Positions 8,451-18,819 are shown, numbered from the stretch's first letter. The stretch: DNA of 64,000 nt from Deltaproteobacteria bacterium (GCA_018399135.1 JAGYPB010000006.1:1-64000), one strand, 5' to 3'. The notes: generated from the letters alone by a model not told the origin. A program made the numbers and translations.

Positions 8451-9221
8451 CTACTTGAGCCCATCCAGAACGGCAGTAACTTCAGCACGCAAATCCTGAG
8501 CTGAAGAGCTTTTTTCCAGTCGCAGAAATTGTTCAAAGTGTTCTACTGCTTCGCGAGTACGTTCCTGATCAAGGCAGATTGATCCGAGCATGAAGTAACC
8601 CATAGCAGCACCGGGATCCAGTTCCAACCCTTTAAGACAGCACTTTTCAGCTTCCTCAAGCTTTCCATCTTCGTATAAAGCATCGGCCAGATTCAACAAA
8701 GGCTGGGAGTCTTCCGGATCAAGTTCAGCAGCTTGTCGGTACAGGTCGATAGCAACGTCAAACTGCCCTTGTTGAGCATGGATATCACCTAATGCATTAA
8801 GTGCAAAACTCTGATCCGGTTGAATCTTTAAGGCCGCCTGGCATAAGACAACCGCTTTTTCTATTTCATCAAGACTGAGATGAACCATTGACTTACAGAC
8901 ATAGGCCTCGACTTCCTCGGCATCGATATCGATAATCTGCTGATAAGTTTCCAGTGCCTGGCCTTGACGACTCTCCTCAAAATAATAATCGGCCATAGCA
9001 TAAAGCAGATCAATATCTAACGGATGTTTTTCAACTCCATTTTTCAGGCAATGGTAGGCTTTCTTGCGCGCTCCTGTTTCGAGGTACGCTTCGACCAGGG
9101 CCAGAATTGCCTCAGCCGTTGAATGGTCTTTTAACAGCCGCTCAAGACAGTCAATGGCTTTAAGGTAATTGCCTTGTTCAAGCGCCTGGGCGCCTGTATC
9201 AAATAAATTTTCAGCAGTCAT
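8451..9221 (-). CDS. Tetratricopeptide repeat protein
   Basis: Soluble protein of about 256 residues made almost entirely of TPR units (for example ALEQGNYLKAIDCLERLL, GDIHAQQGQFDVAIDLYRQA and the LNLADALYEDGKLEEAEKCC unit), about seven repeats. TPR arrays are protein-protein interaction scaffolds; no catalytic domain is visible and the partner is unknown. I start it at the ATG at 9221 (MTAENLFDTG), just after the stop of the upstream glyoxalase gene; a longer frame to 9293 would overlap that gene. Probably cotranscribed with the glyoxalase gene. Confidence 0.82.
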   Translation of the reverse strand: MTAENLFDTGAQALEQGNYLKAIDCLERLLKDHSTAEAILALVEAYLETGARKKAYHCLKNGVEKHPLDIDLLYAMADYYFEESRQGQALETYQQIIDIDAEEVEAYVCKSMVHLSLDEIEKAVVLCQAALKIQPDQSFALNALGDIHAQQGQFDVAIDLYRQAAELDPEDSQPLLNLADALYEDGKLEEAEKCCLKGLELDPGAAMGYFMLGSICLDQERTREAVEHFEQFLRLEKSSSAQDLRAEVTAVLDGLK

Positions 9222-9237
9222 GAAATACTCTTTTCGG

Positions 9238-9627
9238 TCAGGATGGTGTATTACGAATGACCTCAACCCGAAAACCATCGGGATCAGTAACAAAATAAAA
9301 ACGCGATTTACCGGCAGTCAGGCCCTTAAGAGGAGTAACCGTCAGCCCCATATCGCTGTGCCGTTGATGTGACCCTTCCAGATCATCGGTAGCAACGGCG
9401 AGATGTGAATAGCCATCACCTATAATATAAGGTTTTTGCGGATCATAGTTGTAGGTCAACTCAAGTTCAAAAGGTAATCCGGGACATTGCAGATAGGACA
9501 ATGTAAAGCGCCCTTCCGGATAGTCCTTTTTACGTGAAACTTTAAAACCAAAGGCCTCCTGATAAAACCTTTCTGACGCTTCAAGATCCATGACCCGGTA
9601 GCATATATGAATCATTGGGTAATGCAT
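9238..9627 (-). CDS. gloA: Glyoxalase I / lactoylglutathione lyase-like VOC protein
   Basis: A 129-residue vicinal-oxygen-chelate protein with two beta-alpha-beta-beta-beta modules. The four metal ligands of GloA are all in register: His7, Glu56, His75 and Glu122 (E. coli GloA: His5, Glu56, His74, Glu122). The expected reaction is isomerisation of the hemithioacetal of methylglyoxal and a thiol to a lactoyl thioester. The short form without the eukaryotic helix insertion suggests the nickel/cobalt class, which is inference. Clusters head to tail with the TPR gene and is divergent from the LpxH-like gene. Confidence 0.85.
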   Translation of the reverse strand: MHYPMIHICYRVMDLEASERFYQEAFGFKVSRKKDYPEGRFTLSYLQCPGLPFELELTYNYDPQKPYIIGDGYSHLAVATDDLEGSHQRHSDMGLTVTPLKGLTAGKSRFYFVTDPDGFRVEVIRNTPS

Positions 9628-9696
9628 TAATATCTCCTTTAATCAGCAAATGAACAGTCATTGACAAGGTATCAGCAGCTCTTTATAGTCGCTGCC

Positions 9697-10404
9697 ATGA
9701 AAGCAATATTTCTATCCGACGCCCATCTCCGCTCTTTTGCGGATGACAACTATCAGGATCTACTTAATCTGTTGGATCAACAGAAAGATCTCGACGCCCT
9801 GTTTTTGCTCGGTGATATCTTTGAGTTCTGGCTGGGTTATGACCATCTGGTATTTTCAGCCTATGTGCCACTTCTGGAGCAGTTACGCCGCCTTGGGCAA
9901 GGGGGAACCAAGCTGTTTTTTGTAGAGGGTAATCACGATTTTTCCATCGGGCCCTACCTTCGCGACACCCTGAAGTGCACTATTATCACCGAACAGGCAC
10001 TGATTCAATGGGACAACCGTCATATTATGATCAGCCATGGCGACCTGGTTCACCCGACCTCAGCCTATTTGCGTCTACGAAAATTGTGGCGCAGTTCATT
10101 TATCAAGTTGCTGACGCGTATAATTCATCCGGATCTGGTCTGGAAATTCGGCCTCTGGTTGAGTGACAAATCACAGCAAAAACGCTCTCAACACCAACCT
10201 TCCGACCCCACACCATGGCTACAGGAGTTTAACGCAACCTCGGTTGACGAAAGCTGCGACCTGGTTATTTGTGGTCATTTCCATCGTCCGGTTTTTTTTC
10301 GGCAGCACGGGCGCGAGATTATTGCTCTGGGTGATTGGCAGACCCGTCGCAGTTACGCACAACTCATTGACGGCCACATCACTATTTTATCTTATCCAGG
10401 TTGA
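9697..10404 (+). CDS. lpxH: UDP-2,3-diacylglucosamine hydrolase-like metallophosphoesterase
   Basis: A calcineurin-like phosphoesterase of about 236 residues. Metal-binding motifs appear in LpxH order: SDAHL (residues 7-11), GDIFEFW, GNHDF, SHGD and CGHFHRP. LpxH cleaves UDP-2,3-diacylglucosamine to lipid X and UMP in lipid A synthesis at the inner membrane face. I chose the ATG at 9697 (MKAIFLSDAHL), which matches family starts; the TTG at 9661 would add twelve atypical residues. It stands alone rather than with other lpx genes. The last base of its stop codon is part of the 8-bp duplication flanking a mini-element. Confidence 0.8.
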   Translation: MKAIFLSDAHLRSFADDNYQDLLNLLDQQKDLDALFLLGDIFEFWLGYDHLVFSAYVPLLEQLRRLGQGGTKLFFVEGNHDFSIGPYLRDTLKCTIITEQALIQWDNRHIMISHGDLVHPTSAYLRLRKLWRSSFIKLLTRIIHPDLVWKFGLWLSDKSQQKRSQHQPSDPTPWLQEFNATSVDESCDLVICGHFHRPVFFRQHGREIIALGDWQTRRSYAQLIDGHITILSYPG

Positions 10405-10411
10405 ATTATCC

Positions 10412-10448
10412 GTAACTATTCAGCTGTAATCCTGTGCTGAACAGATAC
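10412..10448. repeat. 37-bp minimal MITE-like element with perfect 8-bp target duplication
   Basis: It consists of only the two terminal repeats, GTAACTATTCAGC (10412-10424) and GCTGAACAGATAC (10436-10448), separated by 11 bases. AATTATCC occurs directly before (10404-10411) and directly after (10449-10456). It lies across the 3' end of the minus-strand BrkB-like gene and encodes its last ten residues and stop. Confidence 0.88.
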
Positions 10449-11828
10449 AATTATCCTTTCTTTATCCAGTCGCTCGGCAGAATCACTTTCGTTTAGCTGG
10501 CTGCGCATCACCAGATCCTTTAATGTCACCTTGCCAAATTCGGTTTCAACCAGGGCGGTAAGGCTGTGACAGGTTTCCAGCGCTATCTGCGTTTGCGGAT
10601 GGGGATGCAGATACAATACATCCTCGCCAACATTACGCAACATGCTGTAGATGTTGGAAACACTCACATTGTCAGCATCACGGCCAAGCTGATAACTGGG
10701 CCAACCGACATGTCCGTTTATTTCAGTCACCAGACCGAGCTGTTCAAGCTGCGTGAGGATGACCCGGCACAACCGCGGGGGCACATACAGTAATTGGGCC
10801 AGTTTGTCATGGTTGATCGCCGGATCTCCCCGATGGAAACGATGAGCCAGGGTCACCAGAAGCGCCAACGCCACCTGTTCATAACTGCGACGATTAACCT
10901 CATCCCGGCGTAGATCGCGCGCACCAGTACGCAGATTCTGTTTAGCGTAACAGACCCCAAGACCGAACAAAACAATCACCCACGATAAATACACCCACAC
11001 CATAAAAACCGGCAGTGCTGCCATCGTTCCGTAGATGGCATTATAGCGAGCAACGCCAACCTGAAAATGAACATAACCCAGTTGAGCTATCTGCCACAAT
11101 GTTCCGCCAACAACCCCACCGATAAGGGCCGCTCGCCACTGAACCTTGATATTCGACATGAAGACGTACAAGAGGGTGAAAGCCAGCCACATGAAGATAA
11201 AAGGGGTAACTTTAAGCACAAAAACAATCAAAGAGCCAATCATCTGCATTTCAAGTAAACGTTGGGTGAAGCTGTGGCTGATCAACGATGACGTCATGGA
11301 AATGGCACTGATCAACAGAACCGGACCGACCAGAATGACTGAAAGGTAATCAGAAAAACGCCGCAGCAAAGGTCTGAGCTTATAAACACCCCAGATATCA
11401 TTGAAGGCCGCTTCGATATTAGTCAATAGGGAAATCACAGCAATAAGCAGGAAAACAAGGCCGACAGCACCCATCTGGGCGACCTGGGTATTGTTGATAT
11501 AGCCGACAATGGCTTCTGCAATTTGTCCATCTCCAACATTCAGCTTGTCCAGAATCAATGGCTGCAACTGATTCTGGACTCCAAAAGCTTTAAGCAACGC
11601 AAAGGTCAACGCCAGCAAGGGCACCAGCGACAGGATGGTGTAATAGGTCAAGGCTGAAGCACGCAAGAAACTGCGATTGCTGTAAAAATCACGGATAACC
11701 AATACCACCATCTGCAATTGGCGTAACAGAGTCCGCTTAACCCAGGACATCTCCTGTAGATCCTGCTCCCAAACCAACTGCTTGAGCTGTTTTTTCCAGC
11801 TCTGATGCTGAAGGACTGTTTCTGTCAT
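10416..11828 (-). CDS. YihY/BrkB family membrane protein with C-terminal winged-helix-like region
   Basis: Inner-membrane protein of 470 residues. Residues about 30-300 carry six hydrophobic segments with the family stretches SALTYYTILSLVPLLALTFA, IWGVYKLRP, WRAALIGGVVGGTLW and YNAIYGTMAALPVFMVWVYL. The remaining ~150 residues look like a soluble winged-helix domain (HDKLAQLLYVPPRLCRVILT, LEQLGLVT), a known extension of this family in some proteobacteria. The family was once called ribonuclease BN, an annotation now rejected; the function is unclear. The last ten residues (VSVQHRITAE) and the stop are encoded by an inserted 37-bp mini-element. Confidence 0.88.
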   Translation of the reverse strand: MTETVLQHQSWKKQLKQLVWEQDLQEMSWVKRTLLRQLQMVVLVIRDFYSNRSFLRASALTYYTILSLVPLLALTFALLKAFGVQNQLQPLILDKLNVGDGQIAEAIVGYINNTQVAQMGAVGLVFLLIAVISLLTNIEAAFNDIWGVYKLRPLLRRFSDYLSVILVGPVLLISAISMTSSLISHSFTQRLLEMQMIGSLIVFVLKVTPFIFMWLAFTLLYVFMSNIKVQWRAALIGGVVGGTLWQIAQLGYVHFQVGVARYNAIYGTMAALPVFMVWVYLSWVIVLFGLGVCYAKQNLRTGARDLRRDEVNRRSYEQVALALLVTLAHRFHRGDPAINHDKLAQLLYVPPRLCRVILTQLEQLGLVTEINGHVGWPSYQLGRDADNVSVSNIYSMLRNVGEDVLYLHPHPQTQIALETCHSLTALVETEFGKVTLKDLVMRSQLNESDSAERLDKERIIVSVQHRITAE

Positions 11829-11837
11829 CTTAATACC

Positions 11838-13253
11838 TTAATCGAGTTCAACCAGCTCTACATCCATGGTTTCATCCTGCAAACCAGGTAGCAGTATACC
11901 ACTGTCTCCCACGAGAACAATGTGCATCTGGTCTGGTTGAAGATACTGGCGCACCACACGTTGGACATCATCAGCGGTTAAGGCTTTTACCTGCTCCTGA
12001 TAGGTTTCGAGATAATTGTCAGGATAGGAATAAAAATGCAGACGCATTTTCTGTGTGACCACAGCGTGAGTATTTTCAAAGGCAAAAATGAAAGAATTCA
12101 TCAAGCTGTTTTTAGCAGACTCAAGTTCAACATCAGAGACCCTGGATGATCTCAGATCATCAACTATCTTACGTACGAGATTGACAACCTGGACAGCACC
12201 ATCATTACGGGTTTCACCACTGACAATAAAGAGTTCAGGCAAGTAGCGTCCAGGTTGAAAAAGAGAATAGATCGAATAAGCCAACCCACGATTGGAACGT
12301 ATTTCACGCATTAAGCGCGAATTAAAACCTCCACCACCAAGAAGATAATTGGCCAGGCGAACAGCGTGCAAGTCGGGGTTGTCTTTGCTTATTCCCCGGT
12401 GTCCCATGAGCAGGGTGGTTTGACTGAGTTGACGATCGATAATGGTAATACGCGGGGTCGAAGATTCAGGAAGACTCGGCACCTTGCTGTCACTTACCTC
12501 AAGGTTGCCCCAGTCGCCAACATAGTCATCAAGTAGATCGAGAATTTCATCTTCATTGATCATACCCGAGATTCCCCACCAGATATTCTGTGGTTGAAAA
12601 AATCGCTGATGCACAGCAACCAGATCGGCTGTTATTAAATTATCCAGGGTCTCCAGGGTGGGTGCTGTACCGAAAGGGTGCGCAGGATTTATTGCACGCG
12701 CCAGATAGCGACTGGCAATAGCTGCCGGACGATCATTCTGGCGGTGGACACCATCAATCAAACGTTCTCTGGCAAGCGCAACCCGCTCCTGATCGAAACG
12801 TGGTCGGCGTAATAGATCCGTCAGCAACTCCAGTGCTCGTTTCAGATCTCGTTGATGTACCGATAAATCGATCTGAAAACTATATGTGCTGCTGGTTACA
12901 CTTAACTGCGCCGCCATGCGATCAAGTTCTTCTTCCCATTGTGTCGGAGTCAATAAGGCTGTACCACCGGTTTCGAGGGACTGGGCAAACCACCTGGACA
13001 AACCGGTTTTGGCTAATGGGTCGTAGATACTGCCACCACGAACCATAACGGTCAGATCAACCAGCGGCAGCTCATCATCTTCTTTGAGGTAAACCCTCAT
13101 CCCGTTAGCGGTATGCTGTTCTGAAACAATGGGGAAAACCATCTCAAGCGGCGGAAATGTCAGTTGATCCGGCCGCTGGGCTGAAGCTTCCTGTACTGTA
13201 ACCGCGAATAGCAGAAAAAACGCATAAAAACAAGTGAGTAACTGCTTCATCAC
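11838..13253 (-). CDS. M16 family peptidase, non-catalytic partner subunit
   Basis: A two-domain M16 (pitrilysin/processing-peptidase fold) protein of 471 residues with an N-terminal signal peptide (cleavage expected after VQEASA). At the position of the zinc motif HxxEH it has LSRWFAQSLETGG, so no metal can be bound there. The C-terminal half keeps the glycine-rich and substrate-binding sequence LLGGGGFNSRLMREIRSNRGLAYSIYS. This matches the non-catalytic partner of heterodimeric M16 peptidases. Its ATG overlaps the stop of the catalytic gene by four bases, consistent with an obligate periplasmic pair. Confidence 0.9.
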   Translation of the reverse strand: MMKQLLTCFYAFFLLFAVTVQEASAQRPDQLTFPPLEMVFPIVSEQHTANGMRVYLKEDDELPLVDLTVMVRGGSIYDPLAKTGLSRWFAQSLETGGTALLTPTQWEEELDRMAAQLSVTSSTYSFQIDLSVHQRDLKRALELLTDLLRRPRFDQERVALARERLIDGVHRQNDRPAAIASRYLARAINPAHPFGTAPTLETLDNLITADLVAVHQRFFQPQNIWWGISGMINEDEILDLLDDYVGDWGNLEVSDSKVPSLPESSTPRITIIDRQLSQTTLLMGHRGISKDNPDLHAVRLANYLLGGGGFNSRLMREIRSNRGLAYSIYSLFQPGRYLPELFIVSGETRNDGAVQVVNLVRKIVDDLRSSRVSDVELESAKNSLMNSFIFAFENTHAVVTQKMRLHFYSYPDNYLETYQEQVKALTADDVQRVVRQYLQPDQMHIVLVGDSGILLPGLQDETMDVELVELD

Positions 13254-14728
13254 TCACCTCCCCGACTCAGGGTTGCCACGGTACGATGAGATTTGTGCAG
13301 ATAGTTTTTGACGACCCTTTCCAGGTCATCAGCTATAACCGAATTAAGGCGGTCTTCGTATGTGACCAGATACTTCCAGTCTCCTATAACCTGGTATATG
13401 GAGAGCATCCTTGCCAGACCGCTATTGGTTCTGATACCACGCAATAATGATGTCGTGATTTGCTTGTGGGCCTTGTCAATCTCAGCAGCGCTTAAAGGAT
13501 CGCTCAGCAGCCGTTGCAATTCGACTTCAAGCGCCTTTTCAACATCAATTAAAGAAACACCGTGACGTGGCAACAAGCTGAACACCAGCAGATTATTGTA
13601 ACGCGATCCAGGTGCGGTAAACACGCCGACATCGGTGACCAACTGCTGTTCCACCACCAATGCCTGATAAAGACGCGAGGTACGCCCCTGCGATAAGGCG
13701 CTGACGAGTAGATCAAGGGCGTAGTCATCAGGATGCGGCAAGGTCGGTTTATGATAAGCAATCATCATCCGCGGCTGCGCATCAAAATTGACATGTATGC
13801 GGCGCTCGCCCTGCTGTTCAGGTTCGCGAGCAGTAACCGTCGGCACCTTGGTACCGGGCGGCAGATCGCCAAAATATTCATTGATCATCGCCAGTGTATC
13901 TTTACTGTCGAAGGCACCAACCAGGGTGATTATCATATTAACCGGTGCATAATATCTCGCGAAAAACTCACGAAGCTTCGGCAGATTAAAGTCCTGGATA
14001 TCGGAATCCCAACCAAGAATGGGGTGGCGATAAGGGTGAATCTGGAATGCTGTTGCCAGCATATTCTCATACAATGTGCCCCCGGGATTGATGTCCACAG
14101 CACGGCGCCGCTCCTCCTGGACAACATCACGTTCGGTAAAAAATTCGCGAAAAACCGCATTGCGCAAACGATCTGATTCAATAGCAGCCCACAACTCGAG
14201 CTTGTTGGCGGGCAGATTGATCAGGTAACTGGTTTGATCTTTACTGGTAAAGGCATTATAGCCAACGCCGCCTTGTTCAGCATAAATACGTGAAAATTCA
14301 TCTTTAACGACCAGTTTCCGATGTTCCAGTTGTAATTGCTGCAAGCGGGCTTGCAACCGTTCCAGCTCTTCAGCATCGACAGCGGTCTGTTTTTTGAGTC
14401 GATATATCAATGTACCGGTTTCTTCGATCTGTTGCAGCAATGGCAGTTCAGTTTCAAAATCTCGCGTTCCCAGGGTTTTGGTGCCCTTAAACAACATATG
14501 TTCAAGCATATGAGCAATACCGCGCTGCTCACTGTTTTCATTCACTGCACCAACCCTGAAACTGATGTAGGCGGCAACCGTTGGGGAGCTGTGTCGTTCT
14601 ACCAACAGTACCGTTAAACCATTTTCAAGTTGATGTTCCTGAACCCGCTCACCAAGACCTGCAGCAAAGATATGAGCCGGCAACATAGACACGCTGAGTA
14701 GAATGAAAAAGAATAGTCGTCGATACAT
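13250..14728 (-). CDS. M16 family zinc peptidase, catalytic subunit
   Basis: Periplasmic zinc metallopeptidase of 492 residues with a signal peptide (first ~23 residues, ending IFAAG). The inverted zinc motif HMLEH is at residues 73-77 (His73, Glu76, His77). Between this and the next strand sits a helical, coiled-coil-like insertion of about 60 residues (about 90-150), as in many bacterial M16B proteins. It is paired with the non-catalytic M16 gene directly downstream (four-base overlap). Likely digests peptides or misfolded envelope proteins; specific substrates are unknown. Confidence 0.92.
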   Translation of the reverse strand: MYRRLFFFILLSVSMLPAHIFAAGLGERVQEHQLENGLTVLLVERHSSPTVAAYISFRVGAVNENSEQRGIAHMLEHMLFKGTKTLGTRDFETELPLLQQIEETGTLIYRLKKQTAVDAEELERLQARLQQLQLEHRKLVVKDEFSRIYAEQGGVGYNAFTSKDQTSYLINLPANKLELWAAIESDRLRNAVFREFFTERDVVQEERRRAVDINPGGTLYENMLATAFQIHPYRHPILGWDSDIQDFNLPKLREFFARYYAPVNMIITLVGAFDSKDTLAMINEYFGDLPPGTKVPTVTAREPEQQGERRIHVNFDAQPRMMIAYHKPTLPHPDDYALDLLVSALSQGRTSRLYQALVVEQQLVTDVGVFTAPGSRYNNLLVFSLLPRHGVSLIDVEKALEVELQRLLSDPLSAAEIDKAHKQITTSLLRGIRTNSGLARMLSIYQVIGDWKYLVTYEDRLNSVIADDLERVVKNYLHKSHRTVATLSRGGE

Positions 14729-14764
14729 ATTTTATTGTTCCTCCTACATCTGCCGGAAGATGAT

Positions 14765-15667
14765 TTAAATTTCATATCCGTTGACATGACGTAATACTGT
14801 TTCGGTCTCCTGGCGACCGATTTCGATTAATTCACGCGCCCGTTCAAATTCATAAATGGTGCACACATTTTTCGGTATTTCGATGACAATATCGGGGGTG
14901 TATGCTGCCAGCTTAAGACGCGCAATGGTCGATTGCATAGCGTCGAGGCTTTTTGAAATCACATCAAAAAAACTCTCATCGCCATGGTCATTTTTATCAT
15001 TGCCTTTGCGTTGCAGTGATTCAATAAAGTCAATGATTTTTTTGTGATAACCGGTACTGGGGGAACTTTTACTGACTGATTCAGGCTGCACTGGTGAAAT
15101 GTGCCGTGATTTACCACTCAAACTGACCGCAATGGTCAGATCGTTATGGTCATGCAGGGTCGGTGCAATCGGCACCGGATTAAGTAAACCACCATCGACC
15201 AGCGTTCTGCCGTTATATGTCATTGCGGAAAAAACCGTTGGAAAGGCAATGGAAGCACGTATGGCATCAAATAAGGAGCCACTCGATAACCAGACTTCCT
15301 TGTTATCATCAAGGTCGGTAGCAACAGCCGTATATGAGATTGGTAAATCTTCAATATTGCTATCGCCAATCAACTCACGCAGGGTTGATATAATCCGCTC
15401 TCCTTTGAAAAAAGCTGATCCGCTGAACGATACATCAAGCAACTTAAGCACATCGAATCGATCAAGGGCCGTCACCCAATGGGTATATGTCGATAAATGT
15501 CCGGTAGCGTAAATTCCGCCGATCAGCGCCCCCATCGAAGAACCCGAGATAGAACGAATTTCATAGCCCTGCTCTTCCAGAACCTGAATGACCCCGATAT
15601 GGGCAAGCCCCCGTGCACCACCACTACCTAAAACCAGAGAAACTGTTTTCTTTTTTGCCGCTGCCAC
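14765..15667 (-). CDS. Patatin-like phospholipase (RssA-type)
   Basis: Patatin-family serine hydrolase of 300 residues. The oxyanion loop GSGGARGLAHIG, nucleophile elbow GSSMG and catalytic Asp motif DGGLLNP are all intact, giving a Ser-Asp dyad. It should hydrolyse acyl esters of membrane lipids; the actual lipid is unknown. No signal peptide, so cytosolic or peripherally membrane-bound. The C-terminal third is a charged helical region. It lies 36 bases upstream of the M16 pair in the same direction and may be cotranscribed with it. Confidence 0.88.
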   Translation of the reverse strand: MAAAKKKTVSLVLGSGGARGLAHIGVIQVLEEQGYEIRSISGSSMGALIGGIYATGHLSTYTHWVTALDRFDVLKLLDVSFSGSAFFKGERIISTLRELIGDSNIEDLPISYTAVATDLDDNKEVWLSSGSLFDAIRASIAFPTVFSAMTYNGRTLVDGGLLNPVPIAPTLHDHNDLTIAVSLSGKSRHISPVQPESVSKSSPSTGYHKKIIDFIESLQRKGNDKNDHGDESFFDVISKSLDAMQSTIARLKLAAYTPDIVIEIPKNVCTIYEFERARELIEIGRQETETVLRHVNGYEI

Positions 15668-15807
15668 ATGACCCCCATCATTTGAGAAATAAATAGTGCA
15701 TCACCAATTTAAGGGTAAACTGTCCGAATGTCTTTTGACAAGAGACACGCACGAATCTTCTGATGAAAAGATAAAGAAGTTGCAGCAGCCTGCATCCACC
15801 GTTATAG

Positions 15808-17205
<1,398 letters not shown>

Positions 17206-17206
17206 T

Positions 17207-17253
17207 AAAATCAAACGACCCCTCCGTCGCTGACGGAGGGGTCGTTTGATTTT
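17207..17253. terminator. Perfect 22-bp hairpin terminator, bidirectional
   Basis: Bases 17207-17228 (AAAATCAAACGACCCCTCCG...) are an exact inverted repeat of 17232-17253 with a three-base loop GCT; the ends give A and T tracts on both strands. It separates purB from the convergent cytochrome gene. Confidence 0.92.
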
Positions 17254-17269
17254 AATTACCCGCAATAAA

Positions 17270-18580
17270 TCAGGAACGCTCGATCGTCACACTGGCTGTT
17301 GCCATTTCAATGCTTTCAATTTTTTCTGATTCCGCCCCATCATGAAAGTCCAAAGTTTCCTGGGCCAAAGAGCGATACATCAAACGAACATCCGCACGAT
17401 AAGAACCAGTCGCCGGCAATTCAATCGAATAAACCTCGGTATCTCGCCCCTGAGCCGGAATCCTCCGATCATAACCGATATCTACGGCCAGCCAGCTCTT
17501 GCCGGTTAAATTGCCATCCCTGTCTTTGAACAGCAGACGATAAAAAACCGCGTCAGGATCAACGTGATTCTTTTCATCAACCAGCCCCGAGCTGTAAACA
17601 ATATCCCCCTGATCATCAACAAGCTGGACTTCCAACCACATTTTACGAATGTAGGTGACACCCGTCGGGATTTTATGACCTGCCCCAACATTGTCAACAT
17701 GAACAGTTAATGCCAGCTGGTTATCAACAACCATCGATTCGAGACTCAGCTTGGCTGCAGCTTTCAACATCTCTTCTGCAAGCTGCGCCTGGTGTTCGTT
17801 CCCCATGTTGCGCTGAGCCATCACACTGCCGCCGACAAAGGCATGAAAGGCAACATTGTCACGTTCCAAACCAATAGGGCTTGATTTACCAGGGTTACTA
17901 CCAATGCCCGGGGTTGGTGTCATGTGACAGTTCTGACAGGTGATCCCCTGTTCAGCGTAGGGACCGCTGAGCCAATCATCATAGGTATCAATGACAGCAA
18001 CATCGGTCACCGGATGTTTCACGTTATGGCAAGAACCGCAAAAAACGCCATCTGTATGTTTTTTTGAATAAACAACACCATGATAAGGTGATTCCCCATC
18101 CCCCCGATTAGCATATTTCATCGGCCCGGGCTCAGAAACGTGTCCCATGTTATATGTCCGTTCAATACCGGTTACCGTATGACAAAAATCACAGGAGATT
18201 CCGCGTTTGCTGGTAGCATCAAACTGACTGCCATCATGGGGGGGCAGCTGACCCGTGCGTGCAGCAATGGGAGCATGACAGGCGGCACAGAAAACATCGG
18301 TAGCGCCATCTGTTTCACGATGGGCCAATTGATAATCATCCTGGTACCATTTGTTTTCCCAGGCGTAAGCATGCATCGATTTGGACCATTGCTCGTAAAT
18401 GTCAAAGTGGCAAGCAATGCAGGCACCGGGATCTTCAAACGAGCCGGGTGCGAATTGCTGTTTTTCGACAACCAGCTGATTTGCCAATGGATCCTCAGCG
18501 GCAAGCAAAGTTAATGCGGTTAAGGGCATGAAAAACAAAAACGCCAACACACCAAGTGATACTAGGGACTTGCTGACCAT
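17270..18580 (-). CDS. Five-heme periplasmic c-type cytochrome
   Basis: A 436-residue protein with an N-terminal signal peptide (hydrophobic segment about residues 5-27). It has five CxxCH heme-binding motifs: CIACH (54-58), CAACH (98-102), CDFCH (130-134), CGSCH (181-185) and CQNCH (215-219). The heme region resembles the cytochrome c554/multiheme family, and the C-terminal ~170 residues have no heme motif and look like an all-beta domain. Likely role: electron transfer in the periplasm during anaerobic respiration. The natural partner is not encoded nearby, so function beyond electron carriage is open. A strong AAGGAGG site precedes the ATG. Confidence 0.9.
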   Translation of the reverse strand: MVSKSLVSLGVLAFLFFMPLTALTLLAAEDPLANQLVVEKQQFAPGSFEDPGACIACHFDIYEQWSKSMHAYAWENKWYQDDYQLAHRETDGATDVFCAACHAPIAARTGQLPPHDGSQFDATSKRGISCDFCHTVTGIERTYNMGHVSEPGPMKYANRGDGESPYHGVVYSKKHTDGVFCGSCHNVKHPVTDVAVIDTYDDWLSGPYAEQGITCQNCHMTPTPGIGSNPGKSSPIGLERDNVAFHAFVGGSVMAQRNMGNEHQAQLAEEMLKAAAKLSLESMVVDNQLALTVHVDNVGAGHKIPTGVTYIRKMWLEVQLVDDQGDIVYSSGLVDEKNHVDPDAVFYRLLFKDRDGNLTGKSWLAVDIGYDRRIPAQGRDTEVYSIELPATGSYRADVRLMYRSLAQETLDFHDGAESEKIESIEMATASVTIERS

Positions 18581-18608
18581 AGATCCTCCTTTTATTCATG
18601 AAAATACG

Positions 18609-18640
18609 GTATCTTTTCAGCACAAATGCAGAACAGATAA
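18609..18640. repeat. Very short MITE-like terminal-repeat pair (32 bp)
   Basis: GTATCTTTTCAGC (18609-18621) and GCAGAACAGATAA (18628-18640) face each other six bases apart, matching the terminal repeats of the long elements at 12/13 and 11/13. No flanking direct repeat is seen. It lies in the leader of the cytochrome gene. The rest of 18581-18819 is AT-rich and holds presumably the two divergent promoters, of which I see no clear consensus. Confidence 0.5.
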
Positions 18641-18819
18641 GCAAAAATAAACAAAACCACATAATACAAGTGAGAATCTAACAACAATTTGCCCATAAAT
18701 AAAGAAGATTAGAAAACCATTCGATCTTTGAGAAATCTTGTCCTTTTTATATTTTGATTTGCTATCATCAACGCGCTAACATCTAAACAATCCAACCCAA
18801 ACTGAACAGGGAGAAAAAA

